A DNA stretch of 34,675 nucleotides from the NCBI GenBank assembly GCA_013287645.1, contig JABDDJ010000025.1:1-34675 (forward strand), given 5' to 3'. Both the position numbers and the translations under genes were made by a program. A model generated the notes under the pieces. The model was not told where the DNA came from. It saw nothing but the letters and a program-made list of their open reading frames with translations, and made no database searches. The stretch comes from Chlamydiota bacterium (GTDB taxonomy: Bacteria > Chlamydiota > Chlamydiia > Chlamydiales > JABDDJ01). Below are positions 1 to 8,205 of the stretch, in pieces (position 1 is the stretch's first letter; every line of letters starts with the position of its first letter).

Positions 1-35
1 GCTCTGCGGTAAACCTGGAAAACCTGTGTTCTCAT
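1..35 (-). CDS. Start of a further gene of the oxidase cluster (partial)
   Basis: The minus strand opens with ATG at 35, overlapping the stop of the preceding CcoP-like gene by four bases (ATGA). Only about 12 codons lie inside the window (MRTQVFQVYRRA), so the product cannot be identified from sequence. The same ATGA coupling joins ccoO to ccoN and to the CcoQ-like gene, which argues that this is a real co-translated gene. In many bacteria the ferredoxin-like maturation factor CcoG follows the cbb3 structural genes, and that is a reasonable guess only. Confidence 0.5.
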   Translation of the reverse strand, partial: MRTQVFQVYRR

Positions 36-283
36 TTGCTCTGTGGTGGGAGTTTATGAAGCTTTTCGATGTGGTTAATTTGAGGGTATGTGGTATTGGA
101 AGCTCTTTGCAGCTGTTCCCAATAACCTCGGTCTAGCCATCCCCACGATCCATTCCAATAAAGAATAAACCAGACAATGCCCCAGATGGGAAGCAAGATA
201 TAAGACCATATCAGCCACTTTGGAATTTTACCGTGTCCTGAAGCGATTCCTGGATCTCCATATAAATCGGGTTCTTCACTCAT
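32..283 (-). CDS. CcoP N-terminal-domain-like small membrane protein (no heme motif)
   Basis: An 83-residue protein beginning MSEEPDLYGD, with one strong membrane segment (about residues 21-42, WLIWSYILLPIWGIVWFILY) followed by a Trp/Tyr-rich stretch (NGSWGWLDRGYW). This pattern resembles the FixP_N/CcoP N-terminal anchor of cbb3 oxidases, in which a helix precedes a diheme cytochrome c domain. Here the protein ends soon after the helix and contains no CxxCH. The ATG at 283 is preferred over upstream Met codons because it overlaps the stop of the CcoQ-like gene (ATGAGTGA) as in a coupled operon. It probably anchors or stabilises the CcoNO core. Assignment to the CcoP anchor family is by resemblance, not by a search. 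Confidence 0.7.
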   Translation of the reverse strand: MSEEPDLYGDPGIASGHGKIPKWLIWSYILLPIWGIVWFILYWNGSWGWLDRGYWEQLQRASNTTYPQINHIEKLHKLPPQSK

Positions 284-443
284 GGTCATTCTCATCTTCA
301 AATAGTTGGTATTTGGGACTTTCATCAAAGTCTAGGCGTTTATTTTTCCAAAAAAAGATAAAGGCTAGTAGCGCTGAGCCCATTGTAGCAAAGATCATTG
401 CATATGTTAAAATTCCGCCATATGCACCAATTGCATCGGTCAT
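276..443 (-). CDS. ccoQ: CcoQ/FixQ-like small oxidase subunit
   Basis: A 55-residue reading frame, MTDAIGAYGG to FEDENDHE. It has one membrane helix (about residues 9-32), then a basic FWKNKR stop-transfer and an acidic tail. This is the size and layout of CcoQ, a single-helix accessory subunit that stabilises cbb3 oxidase. Position supports the call: its ATG overlaps the ccoO stop by four bases (440-443) and its stop overlaps the next start by eight bases (276-283). CcoQ sequences are poorly conserved, so the name rests mainly on size, topology and gene order. Confidence 0.7.
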   Translation of the reverse strand: MTDAIGAYGGILTYAMIFATMGSALLAFIFFWKNKRLDFDESPKYQLFEDENDHE

Positions 444-1693
444 TTGCTGCGTGCTCCTTCAATTAGATTAATGGTGTTGATGGGATCTTTTCCTAGCCAC
501 CAGGCTTGTGTAGGCGGTGTAATGCGTGTGCCCTTAGTCATCAAATATTGGTAGATAGCTTCAAATTTGTAATTGGGAATTCCGGTAGTTCGAACGGAAG
601 AGCCTCGAGGGTCCTCATCAAAAAAGTGTTGGAAGGCTGGCATGATGGAGCCTTTGCTGGCAGTTTTGGGAGACCAGAAGTGTGAGCGGTGCCAGTCGCG
701 GCTAGGTCTTTTAATGCCTACGCGTGAGAGGTCTGGGCCGATGCGGTGCGTGCCGGGAAAGGTGATTCTGTTGTAGATGTATTCGTTAGGTGAGGAGGGA
801 GGAGCAGGGAAGGAGTCAGAGCCATTAAGGACGACATCTTGGACAAGTGTGCGAGTTTGGTCTGTGTGGCAATACCAGCAGCCTTCGTGAGCGTAGATAG
901 TTTCGCCGATTTGGATAAGCTCTTGACGAGAGCGAAAGCCCATATCACCGCCTTTAAGCTGTTCTAAAGAGGCAATAGGTTCTCCTGCAGGGTCATATAG
1001 CCAGCCCTTTTTACCAAAGTAAGTAATATATTGGACTTTGTATTCCAAAGGATTGTTGATAAAGATGACTCCAGGATCGTTGTGATAGGAATGTTGGTTG
1101 TTTTTGTCTAAGATGACAAAATTTTCGTCGACCCAGTCCTCAAGTACTCCATCAGTGGGTGCAACTGCGAAGGCTTCATTTTCTTTAGGTTCGAAAAGTT
1201 CTAGAATGACAAAATTGGGTGAGGTTTCTTTTGGGTTGGATTTTTTCCATTCTTCGTTCAATTCTTTTTGAAGCGCATCGGCTTTTGATTTATCTGCAGG
1301 TGGTCTGAGTAACAGAACTTTTGATGTGAGTTTTAAAGGGGTGCTGCTCTGATAGCGAGTCACATACTTTTCTAGTTCTTTAGAGGCTAAAATTCGAGTT
1401 GTGTAGCTTTCTTGGAAGGCAAGTAGTGTAAAACCATTTTTTAGGTGATAGACTGCTTGTATTTCTTCAGGTTGAATAGGAGAGCTGCTGATATAAAAAT
1501 TAGGATCGGAAATTTCATGCATTTGCACTTGATAAGGTGTTGTCGGCTGAGTCCAGGTAGGATCGACAAAGTTGGGAGCAATTAATGTAACAATGACTGC
1601 TGAGGAAAATAGGACTATAATACCTGTGATCGCAACGAGTGCTGATAGCTCAAAAGATTGCCAAAAACCTTTTTTATTGTTTGCCTCTGTCAT
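440..1693 (-). CDS. ccoO: cbb3-type cytochrome c oxidase subunit II (CcoO), enlarged
   Basis: A 417-residue membrane-anchored monoheme cytochrome c that passes electrons to the CcoN core. An N-terminal helix (about residues 15-40) is followed by a region of about 200 residues with no recognised motif. Then comes the family core: HEGCWYCH with the heme-binding Cys at 272 and 275 and His 276, IGPDLSRVG, the DWHRSHFWSP block and SIMPAF, whose Met is the likely axial ligand. Typical proteobacterial CcoO is about 200 residues, so this protein is roughly twice the usual length and the extra segment sits between anchor and heme domain. It overlaps ccoN by four bases (1690-1693) and the CcoQ-like gene by four. 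Family assignment is firm; the role of the insert is unknown. Confidence 0.92.
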   Translation of the reverse strand: MTEANNKKGFWQSFELSALVAITGIIVLFSSAVIVTLIAPNFVDPTWTQPTTPYQVQMHEISDPNFYISSSPIQPEEIQAVYHLKNGFTLLAFQESYTTRILASKELEKYVTRYQSSTPLKLTSKVLLLRPPADKSKADALQKELNEEWKKSNPKETSPNFVILELFEPKENEAFAVAPTDGVLEDWVDENFVILDKNNQHSYHNDPGVIFINNPLEYKVQYITYFGKKGWLYDPAGEPIASLEQLKGGDMGFRSRQELIQIGETIYAHEGCWYCHTDQTRTLVQDVVLNGSDSFPAPPSSPNEYIYNRITFPGTHRIGPDLSRVGIKRPSRDWHRSHFWSPKTASKGSIMPAFQHFFDEDPRGSSVRTTGIPNYKFEAIYQYLMTKGTRITPPTQAWWLGKDPINTINLIEGARSK

Positions 1694-3135
1694 GCCGTAA
1701 CCTCTTGAGGAGCATGTCGGGCTGGCAAGAGAATGGTGTTGTACATGTTAATCACAAATATAGAATTAGCAAAAAGGATGATCAATCCACCATAAGCTCT
1801 GGTCATCCACCAGTAATGCATTTCGGCAACAGTATCGATAAAAGGCAGAGCCGCTAAATTGGCATGATACTCTGCATAGGTGCTTCCGTCAGCCCATGTG
1901 GCCCAAAGCATGCCTCGCAGAAATCCTCCAATCCAAAGAGGTGCAATAAAAGGGATACTTCCCAATAGGCTTAAATTAAAATGCCAGCTGGCTAGCCGCT
2001 GTGACCAGAGAGGTTTTTTTGTAATTGCAGGAATGACCCAATAGATTCCCGCAATTGCAAAGAAAGTAAAGGTTGCGAATAGGGAAATATGAGAATGGCC
2101 GATGATCCAGTCATTTTTGGAAGTGATTTCGCTAACGTTTCTAAGTGCTTGCAGAGGGCCTTGAACGCAAGTGATTAAATAAAAAATAACTCCCATGATA
2201 ATGAATCTGATGGGAACACTCTCGTTGTAGAGGTACCATTTTTGTCGCAGAGTCGAAAACAGATTGTAAACCACAGACCAAACAGGGATGAAGAGCCAGA
2301 TAGAAAAGACGATAGCAGTCGTTTGCAGCCATTGAGAAATGGGGCCATGGAGGATATGGTGAGAGCCTATCCAAGCGTATGTAAAAGCGATTGTCCAAAA
2401 ACCAATCATGGAAAGTTTGTGGCTGTAGATAGGGGTATTCGCAAATTTTGGAAGGAAGTAGTAGGCCTGTGCAAGTCCCATAGGGGTGAATATCAGGCCT
2501 ACAAGGTTATGGACATAAAAAAAGTTTACATTCACTCTTGAAATTCCACCTGGAACGAGCCATATACCCCAGACACCTACCAGAATAGTGAAAGTTGTCC
2601 AGAGCATGGTACCCATTGTGTACCAGAGAGAGACATACATTTTTTCAAATTTGCGTGTTGCAATGGTCATGGTTAAATTGATAACAGTGAGTATCCAAGA
2701 GAATGCAAAAAGAGCCTTTGTGGGGATGTACCCGAGGAATTCTGGAATTTCGGCATATTCCCATCCCGAATTTGTACCTAAAGGAAATGAGTAGACCATG
2801 GGGATCAGAGTGGCCCACCAAAGGATAGAGGAGGTAATTGCCAGGCGAGTGCTCCAAAGGGGTACTCCACAAAGCCTTGGAATGAAGTAATAAAAAAGGC
2901 CTACGTTTGCAGAGAGCAGCCAGAGTAGAGTAACGTGTCCTACGTGTACAGGACGAACCTTCCCAAAGTGAACATACTCACCTGAAAAGTAGTCTGGAAA
3001 GACTAGGCCGTTAAAAGCGATAAACACCCCAAAAAACATGCCAAGAATCATGAAAATGATAGCAGGATAGACCATCCACTTTACAGCTGTGTCGTTGTAG
3101 GTAGGTTGTGCAGATGTTGTTGTGGATACAGTCAT
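1690..3135 (-). CDS. ccoN: cbb3-type cytochrome c oxidase subunit I (CcoN)
   Basis: The 481-residue catalytic heme-copper oxidase subunit, with about 12 hydrophobic helices. Visible landmarks are the HVGH motif at residues 64-67 in an early helix (low-spin heme ligand region), YVHNLVG with His 209, a YYFLPK block with Tyr 225/226 (the C-family active-site Tyr region), the CuB-type pair in GSHHILHG (His 259/260), and GHSHISLF (His 347/349) for the two hemes. This pattern fits the C family (cbb3) rather than A-family oxidases. An AAGGA ribosome site precedes ATG 3135. It lies 27 bases after the heptaheme cytochrome gene and overlaps ccoO, so these are probably one transcript. Oxygen reduction occurs in the cytoplasmic membrane. 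Confidence 0.93.
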   Translation of the reverse strand: MTVSTTTSAQPTYNDTAVKWMVYPAIIFMILGMFFGVFIAFNGLVFPDYFSGEYVHFGKVRPVHVGHVTLLWLLSANVGLFYYFIPRLCGVPLWSTRLAITSSILWWATLIPMVYSFPLGTNSGWEYAEIPEFLGYIPTKALFAFSWILTVINLTMTIATRKFEKMYVSLWYTMGTMLWTTFTILVGVWGIWLVPGGISRVNVNFFYVHNLVGLIFTPMGLAQAYYFLPKFANTPIYSHKLSMIGFWTIAFTYAWIGSHHILHGPISQWLQTTAIVFSIWLFIPVWSVVYNLFSTLRQKWYLYNESVPIRFIIMGVIFYLITCVQGPLQALRNVSEITSKNDWIIGHSHISLFATFTFFAIAGIYWVIPAITKKPLWSQRLASWHFNLSLLGSIPFIAPLWIGGFLRGMLWATWADGSTYAEYHANLAALPFIDTVAEMHYWWMTRAYGGLIILFANSIFVINMYNTILLPARHAPQEVTA

Positions 3136-3162
3136 AGGATTCCTTAAGAAAGTAAATTTACT

Positions 3163-6100
3163 TTAATTTAGCTTTAAGTCAACTTTTAGTTTTAATTCAC
3201 TCTTTTCAAGTTTGTTGAGCTGTTCAAAATCGCTTGTAATTCTATTTTGTAGATTAACTAGAGTTTGTTTTTGCTTATGTTTATCTGAAAGCTCTTCTTG
3301 TGTTTCAGGAGTTATGATTTTTCCTTCGATGACTTTGCTCTGTTTGTCGATAGAAGCAATTTTTTTATCCAAATCTTGAATGAGCTGAGCCTTTAACTTA
3401 TTCCGTGTCTCTTTATCGGCTAAGGCCTGCACGAATAGATCTAGGTATGATTTTGTATCAGCATTATTGATAATGTTAGTTCCTAAAGCAAACATGAGCT
3501 CTTTTTCTTGATTGATCGTGCTGAGTAACTGATCAAAAAGATTATTTTCATTTTCTATCTCGCGGACTTGTTTTAGTCCTTCGATCTCTTTTTTATAGAG
3601 CTCTGTAGCTTGATCGGAAGAGATACTCCCCTCAGCTACTGTTTGATCTGCTTTACGTCGTTCTTGAACAGCTTTATTATACAGTAGTTGTACTTCTTCA
3701 AATTTTTTAGAGATGGGTTTCCGTTCTAAATCTACTTTCTGTATGGCCTGATCATAGTTTTCATAAATAGCGGTATTTAATTTTGCACGCAGTTCAGCCT
3801 GCTCGCTGAGCGAGCGTATGAACATAACAAGTTGAAGCCTCTGCAAGATGGATGTCTGATCCCCCCAAGCTACCATAGCGGTACCGGGGACTCCATATTT
3901 TATTGAACGCAAGAGCCGCAAATCATCGCGAGTGTTTAGCCAATTCAAATTAATGAGCATTCTGGGCTTTGCTCCTACCATTATTCCAGCGCGTGTTCCG
4001 TTTCCATCGGCATCCTTTCCATGGCAGACAGCGCAGTTCAATGCAAAATATGATTCGCCTGCAGCTAGGTTTTCAGGTGTGTAGTATTTGTGTTTAATAT
4101 AATAGAGCGATTTTTCTACTTTGCCGGGATCATTGGGATAGACGTCAAAAATTTCTTGTACATTTACAGGCGGAGGAAGCATAGGTTTTAGAGAAGCTAA
4201 TAAGGGTGGCGTAGCTTCTCTCTTCTCTTTTGGCAGAAGCTTATTTTCACTCTTTTCTTGCCGTAACTCTTTGATTACATCTGCTGGGGTATATTCCCAT
4301 TTAGGTACTTGCTTCTCACCTTCAAATACGGTGCCACCCGGTAGCTGACTGAAGAGCCAATCAACTATTTGAGTGATCTGATCGTCAGACAAAACGGGAA
4401 TTCCGTCATAGCCTAGTTTGTCTTTGGGTGCTTCGCCCCAAGGTGGCATAGGCGTGCCTTTCACACCGAAATGGATGGATTCATGAGCTTTATGACGGGT
4501 CAAGTTTTGTAAAAATTCTGCATTACGGAGGTTTTTAGGAATAGGATAGATCCACTCTGCTACAGGGCCATTACCTAACCGATAGGGACCATGGCATTGG
4601 GAACAGTGTATCTCAAAAGCCTGTTCAGGATTAAATCCGCGATGTTCCCATATAGCGTGGACAGCGTCGCGATTTTTTCGTCCTAAATGGTCAAGCATAT
4701 AAGTGAGGGCATAAAATTTAGTATCGTCAAAAGGAAATGCTGGCATGATGCTGTTAGGAGTCGAACCAGATGGATTGCGGAAGTGTTCCATCAGCCATGT
4801 ATCAGTGCGGTAGACTCCAGACCAGTTGGGTCGTGGTCCGACAAGTCTACCAAGGCCATATTCTTGGACAAATTGCATGAGGATGCGATGCAGTCTCTCT
4901 TTCCAAATGGCAATTTGTTCGGGTGTAAGATCATGATTTTTGGCCCTTGAGGCATATTTAAAGCTTGTGTATAGAGCCTCAATGTCACCTGGAATCTTTT
5001 CTTCAATATCTTCTAAGATGCCCTTTTTGCGTACGCCCTCTACAATGTGTTGATCGATCTCTTTAGCATGTTTATCGATGACGTCGACGAGTTGCCTGCC
5101 TGTGATTGTTTCTGGAAAGAGATTTTGAAACCACTCTTGTTCTGCATACAGTTCATCAAAAGAGGGTTTTTTATCCTTTTCGATCTTAAATCCTACAGAA
5201 GATTCAAATCCTTGCAGACGATGGCAAGCAGAGCATCCTTCAGTAGCGAAGACCATCATGCTATAATGAAGATCTTGGATTTTGTCTGCGGAAATAGGCT
5301 TTTCCCAATCCTGCTTTTTACCCGCTTCCCACTGCTGAATTGCTATCTTATAGGCAGTTTCCGAAACAGCTTTATTGCGGCCAGTCTGCCCCATCAGAAA
5401 TGTGACAAGCGCTTCCAATTCTTCATGGTCAAGACGGTAATTGGGCATTGTAGAAGTCTTTAGATCGGCTTGAGGCCAGTAAATGGATTCTTTGACAAAC
5501 CAGGGTGATGATTCCCCTTCGCTAGTCAATTCAGGTCCAACTCCTCCACGGGATAGTCCAGAAATACGATGGCAAGCATAGCAAGCTTGGGTAAAGAAGA
5601 GTGAAGAACCATTTTGGTAGGTTTTGAGAAGAGCATCGATGTCAGAGGAGAGGGCTTCAATATTGGAAATATTTTGGGTGGTATCCTTCAAAGAAAATTC
5701 TGTGAGGCTAGCATGAGCAACTAGATCATGAGCATATTGAGCAGCATCCCATTTTTTGAACAAGGTGCCTGTAGCTTCTGGAGAAGACCTCTGTTGTTGA
5801 ACAAATGTGTCGACAGATTGCCCTTTTGCGATTGCTTGATTAAGAGGTTCGATCAATTTTTCAGAGCCAAGTAATTTGTTTAAACGATCTTGAAAATATT
5901 TAATGGCATTTTGTGAACCCTCTTTTTGCAGAAGCGTTAACTGAGCCGAGTAGGCATCTCGTTCGTCTTTGGTCAACGTATAGTCTTGAGTACTCTTTTC
6001 TAACTCTTTGAGGGTTGATTCAAAGCCATTCTTTTTTAAGCCATTCAAAAGAGTTAGCGATGTAATGAGATCCTCTTCTTCATTCTTGAGAGATGTTTGG

Positions 6101-7020
6101 ATGGCAGTCGATAGATCATTGCGGTTTTTGACAAGAGTATTAGTTTCATTCGACAAGTGATGCAAAGTTTGCGTAGTAGGCCGATGGCATTGCGCGCATT
6201 TTGCTTCGATTAATGCACCTACATAGATCGGTGTCGTTTGAAAAAGGAGCGCATCCGCCGGTTTGTGGTTATAAAGGTGAGCAAATTGAGGATCATTTTT
6301 TGAATCTTGTTCTAAAAATTGCGGTTTTTCTCCTACAAAAGCTTCTTCATAGGTACTATCAAAAACAGGTCCATGTGCTTTATCAGTGGTTAAGGCTCGG
6401 CCATTACCATTGTGACAAGAAGTACAGCCATACTGATCGATATTATGGTATTCAAAAGGGCGCGTTTCGCGGCCTATTAAAGGATGCATGACAAGAACTT
6501 TTGTCATGTCATAAGTATTATCACCCTCTTTCACTGTTTTTAACGCTTTATAGGCCTCTGCCTGCTTTAATCTTTCCTTGATTTGTGATGCACCTAGCTG
6601 AGCATTTTTTTTCGGATCAAGAAGATCTGCAATGGCATCATCTAAGTGTTTCCAAATATAGTCTTCATTAGGGACAAGCAAAGGTGTACCATCGGCATTT
6701 AAGATCGTTTTTCCATTCACATCTTTGGCGATCTTGGTGGGAGAAAAGTGTTCAAATTGCAAAGCCACATGGCATGTCGTGCAACGATCTATTCTAGGAG
6801 CCGTATTCTCCGTTGGATTTAATACTATTTGCTTTACACCATAGTTGAAGTCAGGAGGAGGCTGTCCAGTATATGTTGAGCGAAACTCTTCCAAAGCTAC
6901 ATACGCATTCTGATAAATGCGGTAATCAGGAAAAATCTCGCGCCAAAAAAATCCTATAAACAGAGCTGTTACTAGTATACCCGAGGCAATAAGAGCTATC
7001 TGATACCGGTCAGCATGCAT
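3163..7020 (-). CDS. Membrane-anchored heptaheme c-type cytochrome, 1285 residues
   Basis: A very large c-type cytochrome with one N-terminal membrane helix (about residues 8-26) and the rest predicted periplasmic. Seven CxxCH heme sites begin at residues 80 (CTTCH), 199 (CTSCH), 275 (CAQCH), 480 (CYACH), 596 (CSACH), 806 (CSQCH) and 996 (CAVCH). Glu/Lys-rich segments at about 300-420 and at the C-terminus after about 1080 look helical or coiled-coil. The region 790-1075 looks like two cytochrome c domains in series, each with a downstream Met in TPMPPWG and TAMVAWG as likely sixth ligand. The neighbouring complex has no separate cytochrome c1/f gene and no heme-bearing CcoP. The protein therefore probably bridges Rieske/cytochrome b to the cbb3 oxidase. 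Heme count is seen directly; the bridging role is inferred from context. Confidence 0.9.
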   Translation of the reverse strand: MHADRYQIALIASGILVTALFIGFFWREIFPDYRIYQNAYVALEEFRSTYTGQPPPDFNYGVKQIVLNPTENTAPRIDRCTTCHVALQFEHFSPTKIAKDVNGKTILNADGTPLLVPNEDYIWKHLDDAIADLLDPKKNAQLGASQIKERLKQAEAYKALKTVKEGDNTYDMTKVLVMHPLIGRETRPFEYHNIDQYGCTSCHNGNGRALTTDKAHGPVFDSTYEEAFVGEKPQFLEQDSKNDPQFAHLYNHKPADALLFQTTPIYVGALIEAKCAQCHRPTTQTLHHLSNETNTLVKNRNDLSTAIQTSLKNEEEDLITSLTLLNGLKKNGFESTLKELEKSTQDYTLTKDERDAYSAQLTLLQKEGSQNAIKYFQDRLNKLLGSEKLIEPLNQAIAKGQSVDTFVQQQRSSPEATGTLFKKWDAAQYAHDLVAHASLTEFSLKDTTQNISNIEALSSDIDALLKTYQNGSSLFFTQACYACHRISGLSRGGVGPELTSEGESSPWFVKESIYWPQADLKTSTMPNYRLDHEELEALVTFLMGQTGRNKAVSETAYKIAIQQWEAGKKQDWEKPISADKIQDLHYSMMVFATEGCSACHRLQGFESSVGFKIEKDKKPSFDELYAEQEWFQNLFPETITGRQLVDVIDKHAKEIDQHIVEGVRKKGILEDIEEKIPGDIEALYTSFKYASRAKNHDLTPEQIAIWKERLHRILMQFVQEYGLGRLVGPRPNWSGVYRTDTWLMEHFRNPSGSTPNSIMPAFPFDDTKFYALTYMLDHLGRKNRDAVHAIWEHRGFNPEQAFEIHCSQCHGPYRLGNGPVAEWIYPIPKNLRNAEFLQNLTRHKAHESIHFGVKGTPMPPWGEAPKDKLGYDGIPVLSDDQITQIVDWLFSQLPGGTVFEGEKQVPKWEYTPADVIKELRQEKSENKLLPKEKREATPPLLASLKPMLPPPVNVQEIFDVYPNDPGKVEKSLYYIKHKYYTPENLAAGESYFALNCAVCHGKDADGNGTRAGIMVGAKPRMLINLNWLNTRDDLRLLRSIKYGVPGTAMVAWGDQTSILQRLQLVMFIRSLSEQAELRAKLNTAIYENYDQAIQKVDLERKPISKKFEEVQLLYNKAVQERRKADQTVAEGSISSDQATELYKKEIEGLKQVREIENENNLFDQLLSTINQEKELMFALGTNIINNADTKSYLDLFVQALADKETRNKLKAQLIQDLDKKIASIDKQSKVIEGKIITPETQEELSDKHKQKQTLVNLQNRITSDFEQLNKLEKSELKLKVDLKLN

Positions 7021-7116
7021 AATAAATCATAATATTTTTTTTATCTTTGCCAACCCTAAATAGCATAGATTTGCTATTAAAATTAAGTTTTTAACACACC
7101 TTACGCAAAACATATT

Positions 7117-7184
7117 AACGCGAAGATCGCGAAGAAGGGGAAGAAAACGCGCGAAGATTTTTACAAATAAATAACTTCGCGTTT
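7117..7184. repeat. Degenerate copy of the CGCGAAG palindromic repeat
   Basis: From 7117 the sequence follows the left arm of the perfect palindrome at 30134-30228 almost base for base (AACGCGAAGATCGCGAAG, then GAAG and AACGCG units). Its right arm is reduced to CTTCGCGTTT at 7175-7184, so only about 10 bp can still pair. It lies in the 316-base gap between the heptaheme gene and the 143-residue gene. The rest of that gap is AT-rich and holds only the promoter below. Confidence 0.75.
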
Positions 7185-7270
7185 AAAATGTGAACTCTCC
7201 CTGTTCACGCTTAACTTTGTTAGTTATTTATTAGAGTAGTATTAATTTTGTATTAATATTTGCAATTTAA

Positions 7271-7299
7271 TTGTAAGTATTTATTTTAAATGTTATAAT
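7271..7299 (+). promoter_or_regulatory. Sigma-70-type promoter for the 143-residue gene
   Basis: TTGTAA at 7271-7276 and a consensus TATAAT at 7294-7299 are separated by exactly 17 bases. Transcription would begin near 7306, about 30 bases upstream of the ATG at 7337, which has a strong AAGGAG site five bases before it. The match is by eye in AT-rich sequence. Confidence 0.6.
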
Positions 7300-7336
7300 T
7301 AATCTTTAAAACAAAATATAAGTATAAGGAGTAAAT

Positions 7337-7768
7337 ATGGCTAATCCAATTAATGCTGTTAGTAATTTTATTAAAAATAAACCTGTTAATTCGATGTTTT
7401 TTAAAGTTACTAGCCTAATACCTCTTGTGGGGTTAGTAATACAAGCGGCAAAAATGTTGTTGTTAAAAAGTGAATTTAATGAGCATTTGAAGAATGTTAG
7501 AAACCCTCAAGAAGCTTTTAATACTTCAACGAAAGCTAGAGATGTTGTATATGAGATGGGTGGGCTTAAAAATAGAAATATAGAATTGACCAATTTTGAT
7601 GATCCACTCATTTTTTTAATCGGTGCTATTACGTTCCACATATTTCCACCTGTTGGCCTTGCAATAATGGCTGCTTCATTTGCGCTTTATCTGTCTCATA
7701 CTTGCATTGCAATTCACGCGGAAGATTTTTTGAATGATATGAGCAGAATCTATGGAATGCGCGCGTAG
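7337..7768 (+). CDS. Small hydrophobic protein of unknown function, Inc-like
   Basis: A 143-residue protein not recognised as any named family. It has two hydrophobic stretches, at about residues 21-43 and 91-126, separated by a charged middle region (HLKNVRNPQEAFNTSTKARD). A strong Shine-Dalgarno (AAGGAG) and a good upstream promoter support a real gene. Paired hydrophobic segments are a feature of chlamydial inclusion-membrane (Inc) proteins, but here the spacing between them is wider than the usual bilobed pair, so this is only a possibility. It is on the opposite strand to the surrounding respiratory genes and its codons are AT-rich. Its stop lies 13 bases before the duplicated end of the cytochrome b gene. 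Confidence 0.7.
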   Translation: MANPINAVSNFIKNKPVNSMFFKVTSLIPLVGLVIQAAKMLLLKSEFNEHLKNVRNPQEAFNTSTKARDVVYEMGGLKNRNIELTNFDDPLIFLIGAITFHIFPPVGLAIMAASFALYLSHTCIAIHAEDFLNDMSRIYGMRA

Positions 7769-7780
7769 GCCCACTCTTTA

Positions 7781-7835
7781 TTTAGTGCCTAGCGAAGTTC
7801 TCTGTCCAGGGCCAGATCCATCCCCAGTTTGCTCC
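7781..7835 (-). pseudogene. Duplicated 3' end of the cytochrome b gene
   Basis: These 55 bases match 9654-9708, the last codons of the cytochrome b gene, with two differences (7791 A for G, 7800 C for T). Read on the minus strand they encode GANWGWIWPWTENFARH followed by stop. Both differences are synonymous (GCT/GCC for Ala and GAG/GAA for Glu). Identity stops just past the stop codon on one side and abruptly at 7835 on the other. No start or upstream part of the gene is present, so this is an isolated gene end, left or brought by the insertion between the two copies. Confidence 0.9.
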
Positions 7836-7869
7836 CCCCTCTATGCACTCAACTTTGTGCTATATATTC

Positions 7870-7915
7870 ATAAAATCTCATAAAATAGAGAAAATGCTAT
7901 TTTATGAGATTTTAT
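7870..7915. repeat. Hairpin 1 of the ATPase-associated family (19-bp stem)
   Basis: The arms 7870-7888 and 7897-7915 are perfectly complementary over 19 bp. They enclose the 8-nt loop AGAAAATG. The core TCTCATAAAAT/ATTTTATGAGA is shared with the hairpin at 8061-8098. Confidence 0.85.
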
Positions 7916-7980
7916 CTATAGACTGGGCCCCAAATCTGCATTTTCCATTTTAGAGACTCATTTTGCTAGTTAAAAATATG

Positions 7981-8010
7981 TCCCTAAATTAGCAAATGCA
8001 TATTTAGGGA
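7981..8010. repeat. Related hairpin with TCCCTAAAT arms
   Basis: TCCCTAAAT (7981-7989) pairs perfectly with ATTTAGGGA (8002-8010). The 12-base interior is TAGCAAATGCAT. It carries the AAATGC element seen in the other hairpins but a different stem, so membership in the same family is tentative. Confidence 0.6.
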
Positions 8011-8060
8011 TTGATTTGGTGAGATCTCTGACACATTTAACTTTGTGACTTTATGCATAT

Positions 8061-8098
8061 AATCTCATAAAATGGATAAAATGCTATTTTATGAGATT
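8061..8098. repeat. Hairpin 2 of the ATPase-associated family
   Basis: AATCTCATAAAAT (8061-8073) pairs with ATTTTATGAGATT (8086-8098). The stem is extended by a G-T and a G-C pair, leaving the 8-nt loop ATAAAATG (8076-8083). Stem and loop closely match hairpin 1. Confidence 0.85.
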
Positions 8099-8173
8099 TG
8101 TGATTTTCCCTCTATAAAAGCATTATATTTGGAATAAAATGGAAAAAATACAAAAAAATCAGGTTGAAAATTT

Positions 8174-8205
8174 CTCAAAAAACAGATAAAATGCTGTTTA
8201 TTGAG
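8174..8205 (+). promoter_or_regulatory. Hairpin 3, overlapping the ATPase ribosome-binding site
   Basis: CTCAAAAAACAG (8174-8185) pairs with CTGTTTATTGAG (8194-8205) with one mismatch. The loop is ATAAAATG (8186-8193), identical to that of hairpin 2. The right arm runs into TTGAGGG, whose GAGG at 8203-8206 is the only Shine-Dalgarno candidate for the ATG at 8214. Folding in the mRNA would therefore mask the ribosome site. Regulation is inferred from the overlap. Confidence 0.6.

Noticed and set aside
5047..5463. 138-residue plus-strand frame inside the heptaheme gene
   Set aside because: It is antisense to a region containing the fourth and fifth heme sites; no start signal and no protein-like motif.
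7870..8205. Hairpin repeats as a CRISPR array
   Set aside because: Only three or four copies, with irregular spacing and variable stems, and no cas genes nearby.
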